From Notolepis coatsorum (lineage: Eukaryota > Chordata > Actinopteri > Aulopiformes > Paralepididae), in assembly GCA_963971535.1 (NCBI GenBank), contig OZ020592.1, forward strand, positions 52,370,213 to 52,434,212: a stretch of DNA of 64,000 bases. The letters are read 5' to 3'. Each line of letters starts with the position of its first letter. The stretch's first letter is position 1. The notes beneath the pieces are model-generated. The model did no database searches, was not told where the DNA came from, and saw nothing but the letters and a program-made list of their open reading frames with translations. Positions 19,179-30,015 of this stretch are shown in pieces. The translations under genes and the position numbers were made by a program.

Positions 19179-20539
19179 TGTGGTAACCTTGACTTCATAA
19201 TTTCATGATTTCATAATCAAAAATGTTAGATTAACCCAGGAAACTGAAAGTATCTGTAGTGATGGTAAATAGACCAGTTGGCGAGGGAGCCATTCCAACC
19301 CCCCCCCAGGAAACCAAACACCTAGACATGTGACAGTTGAGCACAGCAAGAAGAGACCAAAAGCGGAAATGCCTCTGTGGTTCAGAGTAATGTGGTTGAA
19401 TCTTTACAATAATAGATTCAGAAAATACAAGGGGTCGGTTTGGTAGATGGGATTTTGGGATGGCTCTTGTGAATTGAATAGTATTAACCTAAGAAGCACT
19501 GACTATACTGGGTTAATGTTTTCAACACAAGCACTATTAAGGCTGAAGTCATCAGACCTCATCATGTTGAAAATCACCAGGCGACACCTCTCATGACGAC
19601 ATTGTTTACTCAGTCACACACCACAGAAAAACGGTGACTCAGTAAAACCTAAAGACAATTGCCTAATCAAGATAAGGTCACAGGAAATAATTGCAGTATA
19701 TTAGTTTAGAATGAAAACAATGTTGGAATAATAAAACAAGAGTATAGTAACCTATTAGAAAAGTAACTTACAGAAGAACCAAATAGAAGGAATGTTAACA
19801 TGATTGATTCATTCAAAGGAGGCCATAGCCACAAAGGAGGGGGCTACCCATGGCTGTTACAGACACACACAACCAAGAAGACACCAAATGAGGACTGCCT
19901 GTGTTTAGATACTGGTGATTGGTGGAACTAGGTTAAGAAAAGTGAGGTCATGAAATCTATAAGTATTGGAACAATAAGAATAGAGAGGCAGGCCAGCTCA
20001 GGACACCGCCACACCACACCCAGGGGGTCTGAGTCTGGTCTCCACCACCACCACCGACCATGATCTACTTTGTCCCTATGTGAGTAAAAACTGTATATGG
20101 AATAATGTGATAACTAGAGTAAGATGCCTATCTTAGACCCAGGTTTTATCATGTGGTGACAAAGAGTACTATGGTCTTATTTCATTAACATAACATGACT
20201 AATATTTATGTACAATACTGTCTTTGATGTGAAAAGCCAACTTGTGAGGGCTATTATGATATACCTCATCAAAATCCTTTTGTACAACTCATGTATTATG
20301 CTTGAAGTGTCCTGTATGTAACCAATGCATTATTCCAATCTCGGCCCACGCTGCAATTAAATGAATATTGGACCATAGCTGCTGGTTGTCTGGCTGTACA
20401 CACTTATTCTCTACTGGCTAAATTTGGGAGCTCAGATGAGGACCATGTTTTCTATCACACTGTGATCTTTCCCTTCCTCTAGTTAGCAACCTCACTACTG
20501 TGCTGTAATTAATGGATATTCATATAGGAATATACAACA
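19179..20539 (+). repeat. 3' LTR of coding-free LTR element
   Basis: 1,361 bp, near-identical to the left copy. By eye it differs by a C/T near the GATGG(C/T)AAATAG site, one extra C in a C-run, two adjacent changes in an ACACACA stretch and one C/T near the AAATCTA site. It is followed at once by the resumed minisatellite. Confidence 0.88.
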
Positions 20540-21083
20540 GTCCCTCTAGTGCTGTCCCTCTAGTGCTGTCCTTCTAGTGTTGTCCTTCTAGTGTTGTCCC
20601 TCTAGTGTTGTCCCTCTAGTGTTGTCCTTCTAGTGTTGTCCTTCTAGTGTTGTTTCTCTAGTGTTGTCCTTCTAGTGTTGTCCTTAGTTCTAGTGTTGTC
20701 CCTCTAGTGTTGTCCCTCTAGTGTTGTCCCTCTAGTGTTGTCCCTCTAGTGTTGTCCTTCTAGTGTTGTCTCTCTAGTGTTGTCCTTCTAGTGTTGTCCT
20801 TCTAGTGTTGTCCCTCTAGTGCTGTCCCTCTAGTGTTGTCCTTCTAGTGTTGTCCCTCTAGTGTTGTCTCTCTAGTGCTGTCCCTCTAGTGCTGTCTCTC
20901 TTGTGCTGTCCCTCTAGTGCTGTCTCTCTTGTGCTGTCCCTCTAGTGCTGTCCCTCTAGTACTGTCCCTCTAGTGTTGTCTCTCTAGTGTTGTCTCTATA
21001 GTGCTGTCCCTCTAGTGTTGTCTCTCTAGTGCTGTCCCTCTAGTGCTGTCTCTCTAGTGCTGTCCCTCTAGTGTTGTCTCTGG
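20540..21083. repeat. 14-bp minisatellite, right part
   Basis: About 39 further copies of the same 14-bp unit, with more CCC, CTC and GCTG variants than the left part. It runs into LINE 3' UTR sequence at about 21084. Confidence 0.96.
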
Positions 21084-21194
21084 TTTCTATCATATTTCCC
21101 CTGTTATATTTATCCTTATTTTCTAAATGTTTTCCGTTGTACACTGTAGCACCCCGAGATTGGTCCTCAATTAAAGGTGCATTACAAATGCAAT
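21084..21194 (+). mobile_element. L2-like LINE 3' end
   Basis: The last part reads ATTAAAGGTGCATTACAAAT and then runs into (ATT)n. This matches the typical end of fish L2-type LINEs, in which a short conserved 3' end with an AATAAA-like word is followed by a trinucleotide tail. With the ORF remnant at 10735-10880 it brackets the minisatellite. Confidence 0.6.
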
Positions 21195-21401
<207 letters not shown>

Positions 21402-21713
21402 CAGGACAATTTTCAATTGAAAATTGCTGGTGGTCAGTAGTAGAACACCCAGTGGCACCATTCATGTCTGTCTGTCTGTGTTTCAACCCCAGTAAGTGAA
21501 AGGGAAGGGGTAACTAGCATCTGTAACCTGGGATAAATTAACAAAAGGAAAAATAAATCAATGCCAACAACAAATGAGGTGAAAGAAAGTACTACATACA
21601 TTAACTACCCAAACATAATATGCCCAAAACATACAAAGGGTGGCATCACTCCTGACCTAGTGTGTCTAGACAATATACTGTACTGTACTGTATACTAACA
21701 ATATACTAACAAA

Positions 21714-22704
<991 letters not shown>

Positions 22705-22750
<46 letters not shown>
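22705..22750. repeat. (AGT)n microsatellite
   Basis: About 46 bp of pure AGT repeat. Confidence 0.95.
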
Positions 22751-22823
22751 GCTATTATGTTGAGCTATTCTAATATCCCTATTGTATGTGTAGTAGTAGA
22801 GACAAGAATAGTGATAGTAGTAG

Positions 22824-22824
22824 T

Positions 22825-22920
<96 letters not shown>
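22824..22920. repeat. (AGT)n microsatellite
   Basis: About 97 bp of AGT repeat, separated from the first tract by about 70 bp that themselves contain AGT-rich words. Confidence 0.96.
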
Positions 22921-22969
22921 CTGTTATACAGTAGTCATCCACTGGAATAGTGGAAAATAGACAAGTAAT

Positions 22970-23448
22970 TATTATAATTTCTTTTTAATCCACTTTTTCT
23001 CCCCATTTTCTATTTTTCTCCCATCCCAATTTCGTGTTTCCAATTCTTCCCTCCCCTGTCTTGAACGTTGCTAGACTATGCCTCCCACTGGTCGGCTGTA
23101 GTGAGGATAGAAGCCTTGCATCACGTGTCCCCTCCGGTACATGAGGGGGCAGCCTGTCGCATCTTTTCACCGCAGCAGCTCGAACTCTCAGTGGTGAGGA
23201 GTAACGCGTGGGAGGCTCACGCTGCCCCCGATACTTCCTGTTTCCGCCACACCTGCGTCACCCAACCGACCTGTAGGAGTCGCTGTCCACAACGTCCAAT
23301 GCCCACCCACCGGCTTCCCCACCCTCTAACACTGCCAATTGTGTTAGTATGATGGCCGGCCAAGCCGGTAGCAACGCCAGAGGGTTGGTGCTCGATACCA
23401 ACATATCCTGCGTTAGTGGCGAGCGCCTTGCCCACTGCGCCACTCAGT
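22970..23448 (-). mobile_element. tRNA-derived SINE (copy 1)
   Basis: On the minus strand it starts with a tRNA-like head (GTGGCGCAGTGGGCAAGGCG-type A box, then a degenerate B box), followed by the family body, including a conserved ACAATTGGCAGTGTTA box, and ends in a TTTTT/AAAAAGTGGATTAA-type tail. AAGTAAT occurs on both sides (22963-22969 and 23449-23455), a plausible 7-bp target duplication. Related copies are at 27271-27743, 27935-28438 and 37849-37980. The head is tRNA-related but is not a functional tRNA gene. Confidence 0.78.
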
Positions 23449-23455
23449 AAGTAAT

Positions 23456-23738
23456 GTTAAAGTAACAATAACTAATAACAAAAGGACTTTTTCCTTCTTT
23501 TCTTTTTTTAGCTCTTACTGTTTCCAATTAGCCACGGTCTTACAATATAGTTTTGCCAGGATTTGGAAATGTCTTTTGAAATGTAATCTGTTAAAGATTT
23601 CGTTGCTTAAAATTGTAAATGGTAATGTAATGCACTTGTTTGTTCAATTGCTGCAACATAATCAGCCTTCAGATGAAGTAAAATATATAATTGATTAGAA
23701 TTTGCAGATTGCAATTCCAATAGAATCTACACAACCAT
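23456..23738. other. Unclassified AT-rich sequence
   Basis: Nothing recognisable. It ends in a short (AAGT)n run that flanks the DIRS-like element. Confidence 0.4.
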
Positions 23739-23816
23739 TGTAAGTAAGTAAGTAAGTAACGAAGGTTATTCTATAACCCTAGTTATATGAGTATAGCGAG
23801 CGCTCTGCTCTATTGG

Positions 23817-23960
23817 AACTATCCCTTTAATCATACTATCAATGAAAAAACGTTCTCCACATGTACACACCTACTCACCTCTGCCTGACCACACCCACAT
23901 CCGCTCCTATATAAGCGGGGTCGTGGCCACACAATCAGCTCCTTCCCCAGTCTTTCACCG
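23817..23960 (+). repeat. Left inverted terminal repeat of DIRS-like element
   Basis: Starts AACTATCCCTTTAATCATAC and contains CTCCTATATAAGC, a good TATA box, before CACACAATCAGCTCCTTCC. It is the inverted copy of 25640-25780. Confidence 0.85.
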
Positions 23961-24004
23961 CCAAAGGGAAGACCGTGGGGTCCTCAGTGAGTCAGAGCAG
24001 AGTG

Positions 24005-24065
24005 CTCGCTATACTCATATAACTAGGGTTATAGAATAACCTTCGTTATAAATCGTATAGCTTTA
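24005..24065 (+). repeat. Internal complementary region of DIRS-like element
   Basis: Positions 24005-24048 are the exact reverse complement of 23757-23800. Positions 24045-24065 are the exact reverse complement of 26238-26258. The joined block therefore looks like a copy of the circle junction of the element. It is followed by a direct repeat of GCTCTGCTCTATTGGAAC, which also occurs at 23802-23819. Confidence 0.85.
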
Positions 24066-25639
24066 CGCTCTGCTCTATTGGAACACAGGAGCTGAGCAGA
24101 GCGAAAAGCTCAACAGATGTACCCGCTGAGGCCCCCTACAACCATCAGAATACCGGGGAGTATCCGAGCCCCCCGGCCCCCCCTAGCGGGGGACGGGAGG
24201 GAGATCGGACCGACTGTGCGAAGAGGGTTTAGCACCTCAAACGCACAGGGTGAGCAGACCGTGGGACTTACCTTTGTTTAGAAGGGCCCGTGACTACTCA
24301 GACGCGCATCCCACATGCCACCAGGGAACGGACGTGAGCAAAACCCCAGTCACAGCCCCCAACATCGCGGGGTCGGAGTCAAAACCCCAACCCCGCGGCA
24401 AGGCCATAGCAGCGGAGTGCGGAGGAGGTCCCAGCCTCAGGCCACCCCGGGGCTAGGACCGCCTGAAAAAAGGGGCCTGGTGAGGTCTATGATGCCGTGG
24501 CATCGAGACTCCACCAGGCGGTCACTGGTGACCCCACCCCCCACATTGCCAGCGTATCGGACAGGGCCTAAATCAGGTGAAGGCCCTTCTCCCCTTGGCA
24601 CGCCGCTCCGAAGCGCTCCCAAGGAGGCTTCCCCCCCACAATAACGTGGGGCCAGCCGGCGTGCCAGGGAGACAACCCTCCAAGGAGGTTGATCCCTCAA
24701 TCCAGGCCGCAGGTCCCAAGAGTAGAACTCGACCTGCGCCCGGAGCACTGCGGACTAGACATGCGCCTAAGGGGTCTACTGTAAGAACAGTACCCCGGCG
24801 GAAAGGGTGTTCGGTATGCTGTGCACCATGTCACAATCTCCACGAAACCCGACCCGCCAATTTATTAATCCTGCGGGGTCAAGGTTCAGAGAAAGAGGCT
24901 GACACAATTGGCAGACGTCATGAAAGAAGCGGGGGCATACTCTCGGGCAGATGGGGTCAGGCCCTGCCTCAACCCGAGAGTCGACTCTGCTACCAACATA
25001 CCGGGGAGCCAACCACCCCCCTATGTTTATTTTAACAGGAGGCGGTTGCTCCCTTAACCCACTAAGAAACCTCAGAAACATAACTGCGCGTATACACAGG
25101 CTATACAAGCAGTTCAAGCATTTCAAAGGGTTAACCCAGGCCACAGGTTATTGAGGACAAGGCCCGACCTGGGCCTGGCGGACCGGGACATACACAGGGA
25201 TGCATAGAGGAGTTGACGGGGCAACCTCCCCGACAGCCCCCTCCCATCCCCGGCTTAGCAGGGAGGGAGGGAGGGGTGAAACAAATGGAGAAGGACCAAG
25301 CCCCCTAACATAGTGCAAAGGTACAACACAGTATGGACCAAAGCATGTCACTGTTAAGGGCAACTCGTGGTGGCATCCATATGACACACACATTCATGAC
25401 ATCAATCCCCGCGACGTCCGGCCCGGCATTTTCCCCCCGGAAAAGCACAAAGTCCTTCGGGGTACCAGAACTGCAGATCTGCGCCCCGGCGGGCAGCAGG
25501 GTTAAACTGATCCGGTCCGGCGCGACCAGAACCAGTCCTGTGTCCTAGTCACGCCGCCGCCCCCAGTCCTAAGAGGGGGGTAGGTACGCGTAAACTAACT
25601 ACTTCAGCACTAAGTGGTGCTATACACGGACTTCACAGT

Positions 25640-25780
25640 GGTGAAAGTAGGGAAGGAGCTGATTGTGTGGCCATGACCCCGCTTATATAGGAGCTGATGT
25701 GGGTGTGGTCAGGCAGAGGTGAGTAGGTGCGTACATGTGGAAAACGTTTTTTCATTGATAGTATGATTAAAGGGATAGTT
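25640..25780 (-). repeat. Right inverted terminal repeat of DIRS-like element
   Basis: Inverted copy of the left arm with about five mismatches, including the TATA-like TATATAGGAG stretch. Its outer part is separated from it by the SINE at 25781-26236, and about 16 bp seem to be missing at the insertion point. Confidence 0.82.
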
Positions 25781-26236
25781 AGACTAGACTAGAAGTATTT
25801 TTATTTGTCATGCAGTTTAACACACACACACACGAGATGGGCGACCCACAGGAACACACACACACATGCACTGAGTCGCCATTGAAATGTCTCTCTGCAC
25901 TTTTCCCATCCCGTTGTCCTTCCCCCCAAGGGCAGCCGGGAGCAGATAGGGCGTCAACGTGAGCCGCGCCCTGGGGACCAATCGAAGTGCTCCTGTCCGT
26001 CTTCGTTAAGGACGCCACAGCCTTAGCGATCTGTTGTGCATGTTTTTCCATTGGGTTTATCTTATCGGGGGGGAAACCCTTGCGAGCACGGGGAGAACAT
26101 GCAAACTCCACACAGAAAGGCCTCGGAGATACCCCACCTGAGTACCTGGCATCATGGAAACCTGGTCCCCAAGCGGGAATCGAACCCTGGACCTTCTTGC
26201 TGTGAGGCGACAGTGTTAACCACTACACCACCGAGT
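25781..26236 (-). mobile_element. tRNA-derived SINE, second family
   Basis: On the minus strand a tRNA-like head reads GTGGTGTAGTGGTTAACACT, then GGTTCGATTCCCGC (B box). The body includes GGAGTTTGCATGTTCTCCCC, and the end is GACAAATAAAAATACTTC with a (TCTAG)n-like tail. This is the common teleost SINE type that borrows a LINE-like 3' end. It lies inside the right arm of the DIRS-like element. No clear target duplication was found. Confidence 0.75.
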
Positions 26237-26258
26237 ATAAAGCTATACGATTTATAAC

Positions 26259-27260
26259 TAAACGTTTAATTATAGCTCCTTTCAATACAACAAGCACAAA
26301 ACTGTACAGACCCATGGCACTACCTGCACAAAACGTCCCTGCTAGTAGGGATGAGCCCCAAATATATGAATTTGGGAAAGCATGGATAATGAAATGGACA
26401 GATATCTTTATTACACAGAATATTATTATTCCAGATTTAAACAATTGTTATGCTCCATTGATGCAGCACACTCCGCCTAAGTGCACCATCTTTTCGCCGT
26501 CAAAGACTACCTGTAGGACTGACCTGTCTCTTCGTTTGGACCTATACAAATATTAGTAACCATATTTTGAAAGTTGTGCATCAGAAGAGAGAAAGTAAAA
26601 GTCTGGTGTTTTCTCGAGTTTTCTCTCATATCTCGGCTGCTCCATGACGAGCAAGATCACCTCTACATTTTCAAAAGCCTAGAGAAAGCTTGTCTTAAGA
26701 TTGTCTTAAATCATTATCATGAGTTATGCATGTGAAATTTATTATATTTATCGTGTGCATGTGCGCGTCTTTGGAGACCTATTTCAGAACCAACCCTGAA
26801 ATAGGGCAACGTGCACTCCCCGCCTCTTCTAGGTTACTGCACTAGCAAGCATCCTTCACTTTTGCCAATTCCAGGAATATAATTTATTTAAGCTATATTT
26901 ATATCATTTATCTGTTCAAAAGTTGTCATGAGTTGTCATGGGTTGTCATGGTACAACAAATAGCCTATAAATGCAGTTACGGAGATAATGAATAAAAATG
27001 TGCACCACAATGCTTTTGTTCTCCAGACACACACTGTTCCAAATATTATAAAAAATATTTTCACTACTCCAAACCAATAAAAAAGACAAGGACTATACGT
27101 TTATTTTAAGGGTGGACATGGTGGTTGTGTCAGTTTAACGATCAGACATGGAAAACTACATGGGCCGCTATCTGCTCTTCATTCCTCCTTATGCAAAACA
27201 GCCTGCAAGATTCATAATTAGGCTATCTTATGTATGAATAATTCATTAGATGATAGGCTT
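26259..27260. other. Unclassified AT-rich sequence
   Basis: No gene or element recognised. A short local repeat of GTTGTCATGAGTTGTCATGG lies near 26925-26950. Confidence 0.4.
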
Positions 27261-27270
27261 TAGAAATTAA

Positions 27271-27743
27271 GTAATTTTTTATCCACTTTTTCTCCTAATT
27301 TTTCAATTTTTCTCCCATCCCAATTTCGCCTCGCCAATTCTCCCTTCAATTCTCCCCTCCCCTGTCTCGAACGTTGCCAGACCATGCCTCCCACTGGTCG
27401 GCTGCAGTGATGACGAAGCCTTGCATCACGTGTTCCCTCCGGTACACGAGGAGGCAGCCATCGTATCTTTTCACCTGTACAGCGCGATCTCTCAGTGGCG
27501 AGGAGTAACGTGTGGGAGGCTCACGCTGCCCTCGTTGCTTCCTGATTCTGCTGTACAGGCGCACCAACCGACCTGTAGGAGTCGCTGTCCACAGCGTCCG
27601 ATCCCCACCCACCAGCTTTCCCACCCCTAACACTGCCAATTGTGTTAGCATGAACGACCAGCCAACAACGAGAGCTGGGCTCGAACCCAGCATCTCCTGC
27701 GTTAGTGGCGAGCGCCTTGCCCACTGCGCCACTTAGCCGCCTC
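27271..27743 (-). mobile_element. tRNA-derived SINE (copy 2)
   Basis: Same family and orientation as copy 1. The head on the minus strand has GTGGCGCAGTGGGCAAGGCG and GGGTTCGAGCCC (B box). TAGAAATTAA flanks both ends exactly (27261-27270 and 27744-27753), a 10-bp target duplication. This is a nearly full-length copy of about 470 bp. Confidence 0.85.
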
Positions 27744-27870
27744 TAGAAATTAAATCTTAAACACAGGCCAATTTGAATTTGTAGGGAAGATTAGTTTCCT
27801 ACACTCATAAGTAGGCGTCATGCTTAGACTCTTTCTGCTCTATAAAGCTGACATTGAACATCACACAAAT

Positions 27871-27934
27871 ATTAGATTAGATTAGATTAGATTAGATTAG
27901 ATTAGATTAGATTAGATTAGAATAGATTAGATTA
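27871..27934. repeat. (ATTAG)n microsatellite
   Basis: About 12 units of a pentanucleotide repeat. The SINE at 27935 inserted into its right edge, and further ATTAG units appear after the SINE. Confidence 0.93.
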
Positions 27935-28438
27935 CAGGGCGGTTAGGTGGCGTAGCGGAGATTGCGTTCGTCACCAACCCCGGAGCTGTGAGCTGGATTC
28001 GCCTGTTCGAGTCCAGCTCACAGCTCCGGGGTTGTCACCAGCTTGGCTGGCCGTTCACACTAATACAATTGGCAGTATTAGAGGGTGGGAGAAGCTGGCG
28101 GGGTGGGTCTGGGTCGTTGTAAACAGCGACTCCTACAGTTCGGTCGGGGCGCCTGCTAAGCGCGGATGGGACCTGAGTGGGATAGTGTGATCCTTCCACA
28201 CGCTACGCCCTCTCGGAGAATATCCGCGCTGCCAGGTGAAAAGAAGCGGTTGATTGGCTGGACGTGTGTCGGAGGAAGCACGTGATAGCCTCCACTCTCC
28301 CAGATGATCTGACTGTGGGGGGTAAGTGTGCAGCGACCAGGAAGGGGATTGGGAATTGGCATAACGACTAACATTGGGATGGGAGAAAATCGGAGGAAAA
28401 ATGGAGGGGGAAAAAGATCAATAATAAAAAAAATAAAA
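27935..28438 (+). mobile_element. tRNA-derived SINE (copy 3)
   Basis: Plus-strand copy with a GGTGGCGTAGCGGAGATTGCG head, CTGTTCGAGTCC B box, the ACAATTGGCAGTATTA box and an A-rich end. The 13-mer ATAGATTAGATTA flanks it on both sides (27922-27934 and 28439-28451). The head carries an exact 23-bp inverted repeat (27975-27997 with 28012-28034) around the B box. Confidence 0.87.
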
Positions 28439-28513
28439 ATAGATTAGATTAGATTCGATTAAACTGTATTGTCAGACAACAACTAAATGTTATGGGCTGT
28501 GTTAGGAATCAAG

Positions 28514-28518
28514 GTAAG
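28514..28518. other. Target-site duplication of BEL-1, left
   Basis: GTAAG, identical to 37622-37626. Five base pairs is normal for BEL/Pao integrases. Confidence 0.9.
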
Positions 28519-29920
28519 TGTAACTGAGGGGTACAATTCCCTGACTGTATTGTTAGATATGATACTTACTACCACTACCTCTTGTACTTTAGACTCTGGC
28601 CACCCAGTACTAGGTATAAATAATTATGATAAACACTCCCACCTGATGAAACGGATCCAACACAAATGTACCAAGTCGAAAGTCTGCGTTTAATAATAAT
28701 ACATAGCAAAGGGTATGTACAACGATCACTTAATTATATTTATGATTTGAAATAGTATGCACTTTTATGGCAAATGAGTATTCGTAGGTAGATCAATATC
28801 GAACGTCCAATCTCTGATTGCGCAGGAAGCAAATATACAACCTGGAATATTTAGGGAACAATAGCAATGATACTTGAATGATTATATAGCTGGATACACT
28901 AGGGGAAGGTTCCGACTGCTTGTAGGACAGCTGGAGGGGGGGGGTAGAGTCTGGCTGTATCCCGTCTGGCCGAGGGTATCCTGGGAGAGCCCACAGTCGT
29001 GCGACCCGGTGCCCAGCGATCCTCGATCCACAGATGAAAGCAGTTGGACTCTCTGTGGCCGGCGTCCTCCGGTCCACGATGGAGAGACGTGAGGCGACCT
29101 CGTCGTGTAGAGCGTCTTCTCACCTGTCGTCCTCTCCGGGGGGGGTATTTCCAACACACCGCAGTGTTGGCCTTTACCCATAGAATAATCAAAGTACTCA
29201 AAGCATAATCCAAGCCGGGGAAGGCTAGCCGTCGTCGGTAGAATAATCCAATATACAGGTCCACTCGCTCTTTGGCCTGGAGCTCCTCGGGTGCAGCTTC
29301 ACGTGGGGTCAACCACCCTGGATAAGCGTCCAGCTGATGCCCGAAACGATGGGGGTGCTGATTACTATAGAACTCTTACCGCACGAGGCACTACATATGA
29401 ATAGACTATTATTAGCTTAATAGAATACGTCCAACTCGACGATATAGTGCCAAATATGACTATTCAAATATTAATATACACGATGTCTCAATGCCGATAC
29501 TGGGCCGAATTGGCCTTACTGCCCACACGTGGTTCGCGGGGAGGCTTTTGCGTCTGTCACTCTGTTGGAGGGTAAGGAACTGGACTAAAAGAAAGCTCTA
29601 CTTTAATAGCGCAGTATATATACGCACTATGAACAAATAGTACCATTAGTGGTGCGGTAGACATATTCCTACGCGGAACTAGGACTTGTCCATACATGTT
29701 GAGCGGTACGATTGAACCTGGTCTGAGGGGTATGGCGACCTGGCACCAAGGTCTCGTCCAATGGTAGAATGGAGACTATTATGGGATGTTCAGTAGACTA
29801 GAAGGGATATTCAATGCATATTGTACAAGGAATATACAAGGGATATCAGGGGATATACAAATACAATTAAATATATATAAATAAATATATATATTCGGTT
29901 TAATCTGATCCTTCAGAACA
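28519..29920 (-). repeat. 3' LTR of BEL-1
   Basis: 1,402 bp; on the minus strand it begins TG and ends CA. A TATATATAC stretch near 29615-29625 is the best TATA box candidate, oriented with the element. Confidence 0.93.
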
Positions 29921-29930
29921 GCCGCCCCCT
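29921..29930 (-). other. Polypurine tract of BEL-1
   Basis: On the minus strand AGGGGGCGGC directly precedes the 3' LTR. The second BEL element (44824-44833) has the identical tract. Confidence 0.8.
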
Positions 29931-30015
29931 AATTGGTCCCAACCCAATTAGTTAAGCAGAGACAGATTAACCGCACTGTCTACCACTCAAGGGTTCGCTG
30001 TAAGGGTCAGTCAAC

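Larger units (their letters stand above)
12362..20539 (+). mobile_element. Coding-free LTR retrotransposon (LARD-like)
   Basis: Two direct repeats of 1,360 and 1,361 bp, starting TGTGGTAACC and ending TATACAACA, bound 5.46 kb of internal sequence. The flanks share GTCC (12358-12361 and 20540-20543), fitting a 4-bp target duplication, though the minisatellite target makes this weaker. A purine tract (AAAGGGAGGAA, 19168-19178) abuts the right repeat and a TGG-start primer-site candidate lies 2 bp after the left one, so the element reads left to right. The interior has no frame resembling gag, protease, reverse transcriptase, integrase or env. The two LTRs differ at about four positions plus one indel, so insertion was recent and must have used enzymes supplied in trans. 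Confidence 0.85.
23757..26258 (-). mobile_element. Non-autonomous DIRS-like element
   Basis: Arms at 23817-23960 and about 25640-25780 are inverted copies of about 140 bp with only a few mismatches. An internal block at 24005-24065 is complementary to both outer ends: its first 44 nt exactly match the reverse complement of the left end (23757-23800), and its next 21 nt exactly match the reverse complement of the right end (26238-26258). The two matches overlap by one GTTA, the word (TAAC) present at both termini. This is the inverted terminal repeat plus internal complementary region plan of DIRS retrotransposons. The block lies next to the left arm, suggesting minus orientation. No reverse transcriptase or tyrosine recombinase was seen in the 1.55-kb payload. 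A SINE interrupts the right arm. Confidence 0.7.

Noticed and set aside
23390..23448. tRNA genes in SINE heads (also 26160-26230, 27660-27740, 27950-28020, 37855-37920)
   Set aside because: A and B boxes are present but the rest does not fold as a tRNA and continues into SINE bodies with flanking duplications.
24776..25144. 122-codon frame in the DIRS-like payload as gag or recombinase
   Set aside because: No zinc knuckle, RT or tyrosine recombinase motif; other strand has equally long frames in this GC-rich sequence.
28793..29312. Frames of up to 137 codons repeated in both BEL-1 LTRs
   Set aside because: They lie wholly in LTR sequence and are identical because the LTRs are; no known BEL element codes there, and no domain was seen.
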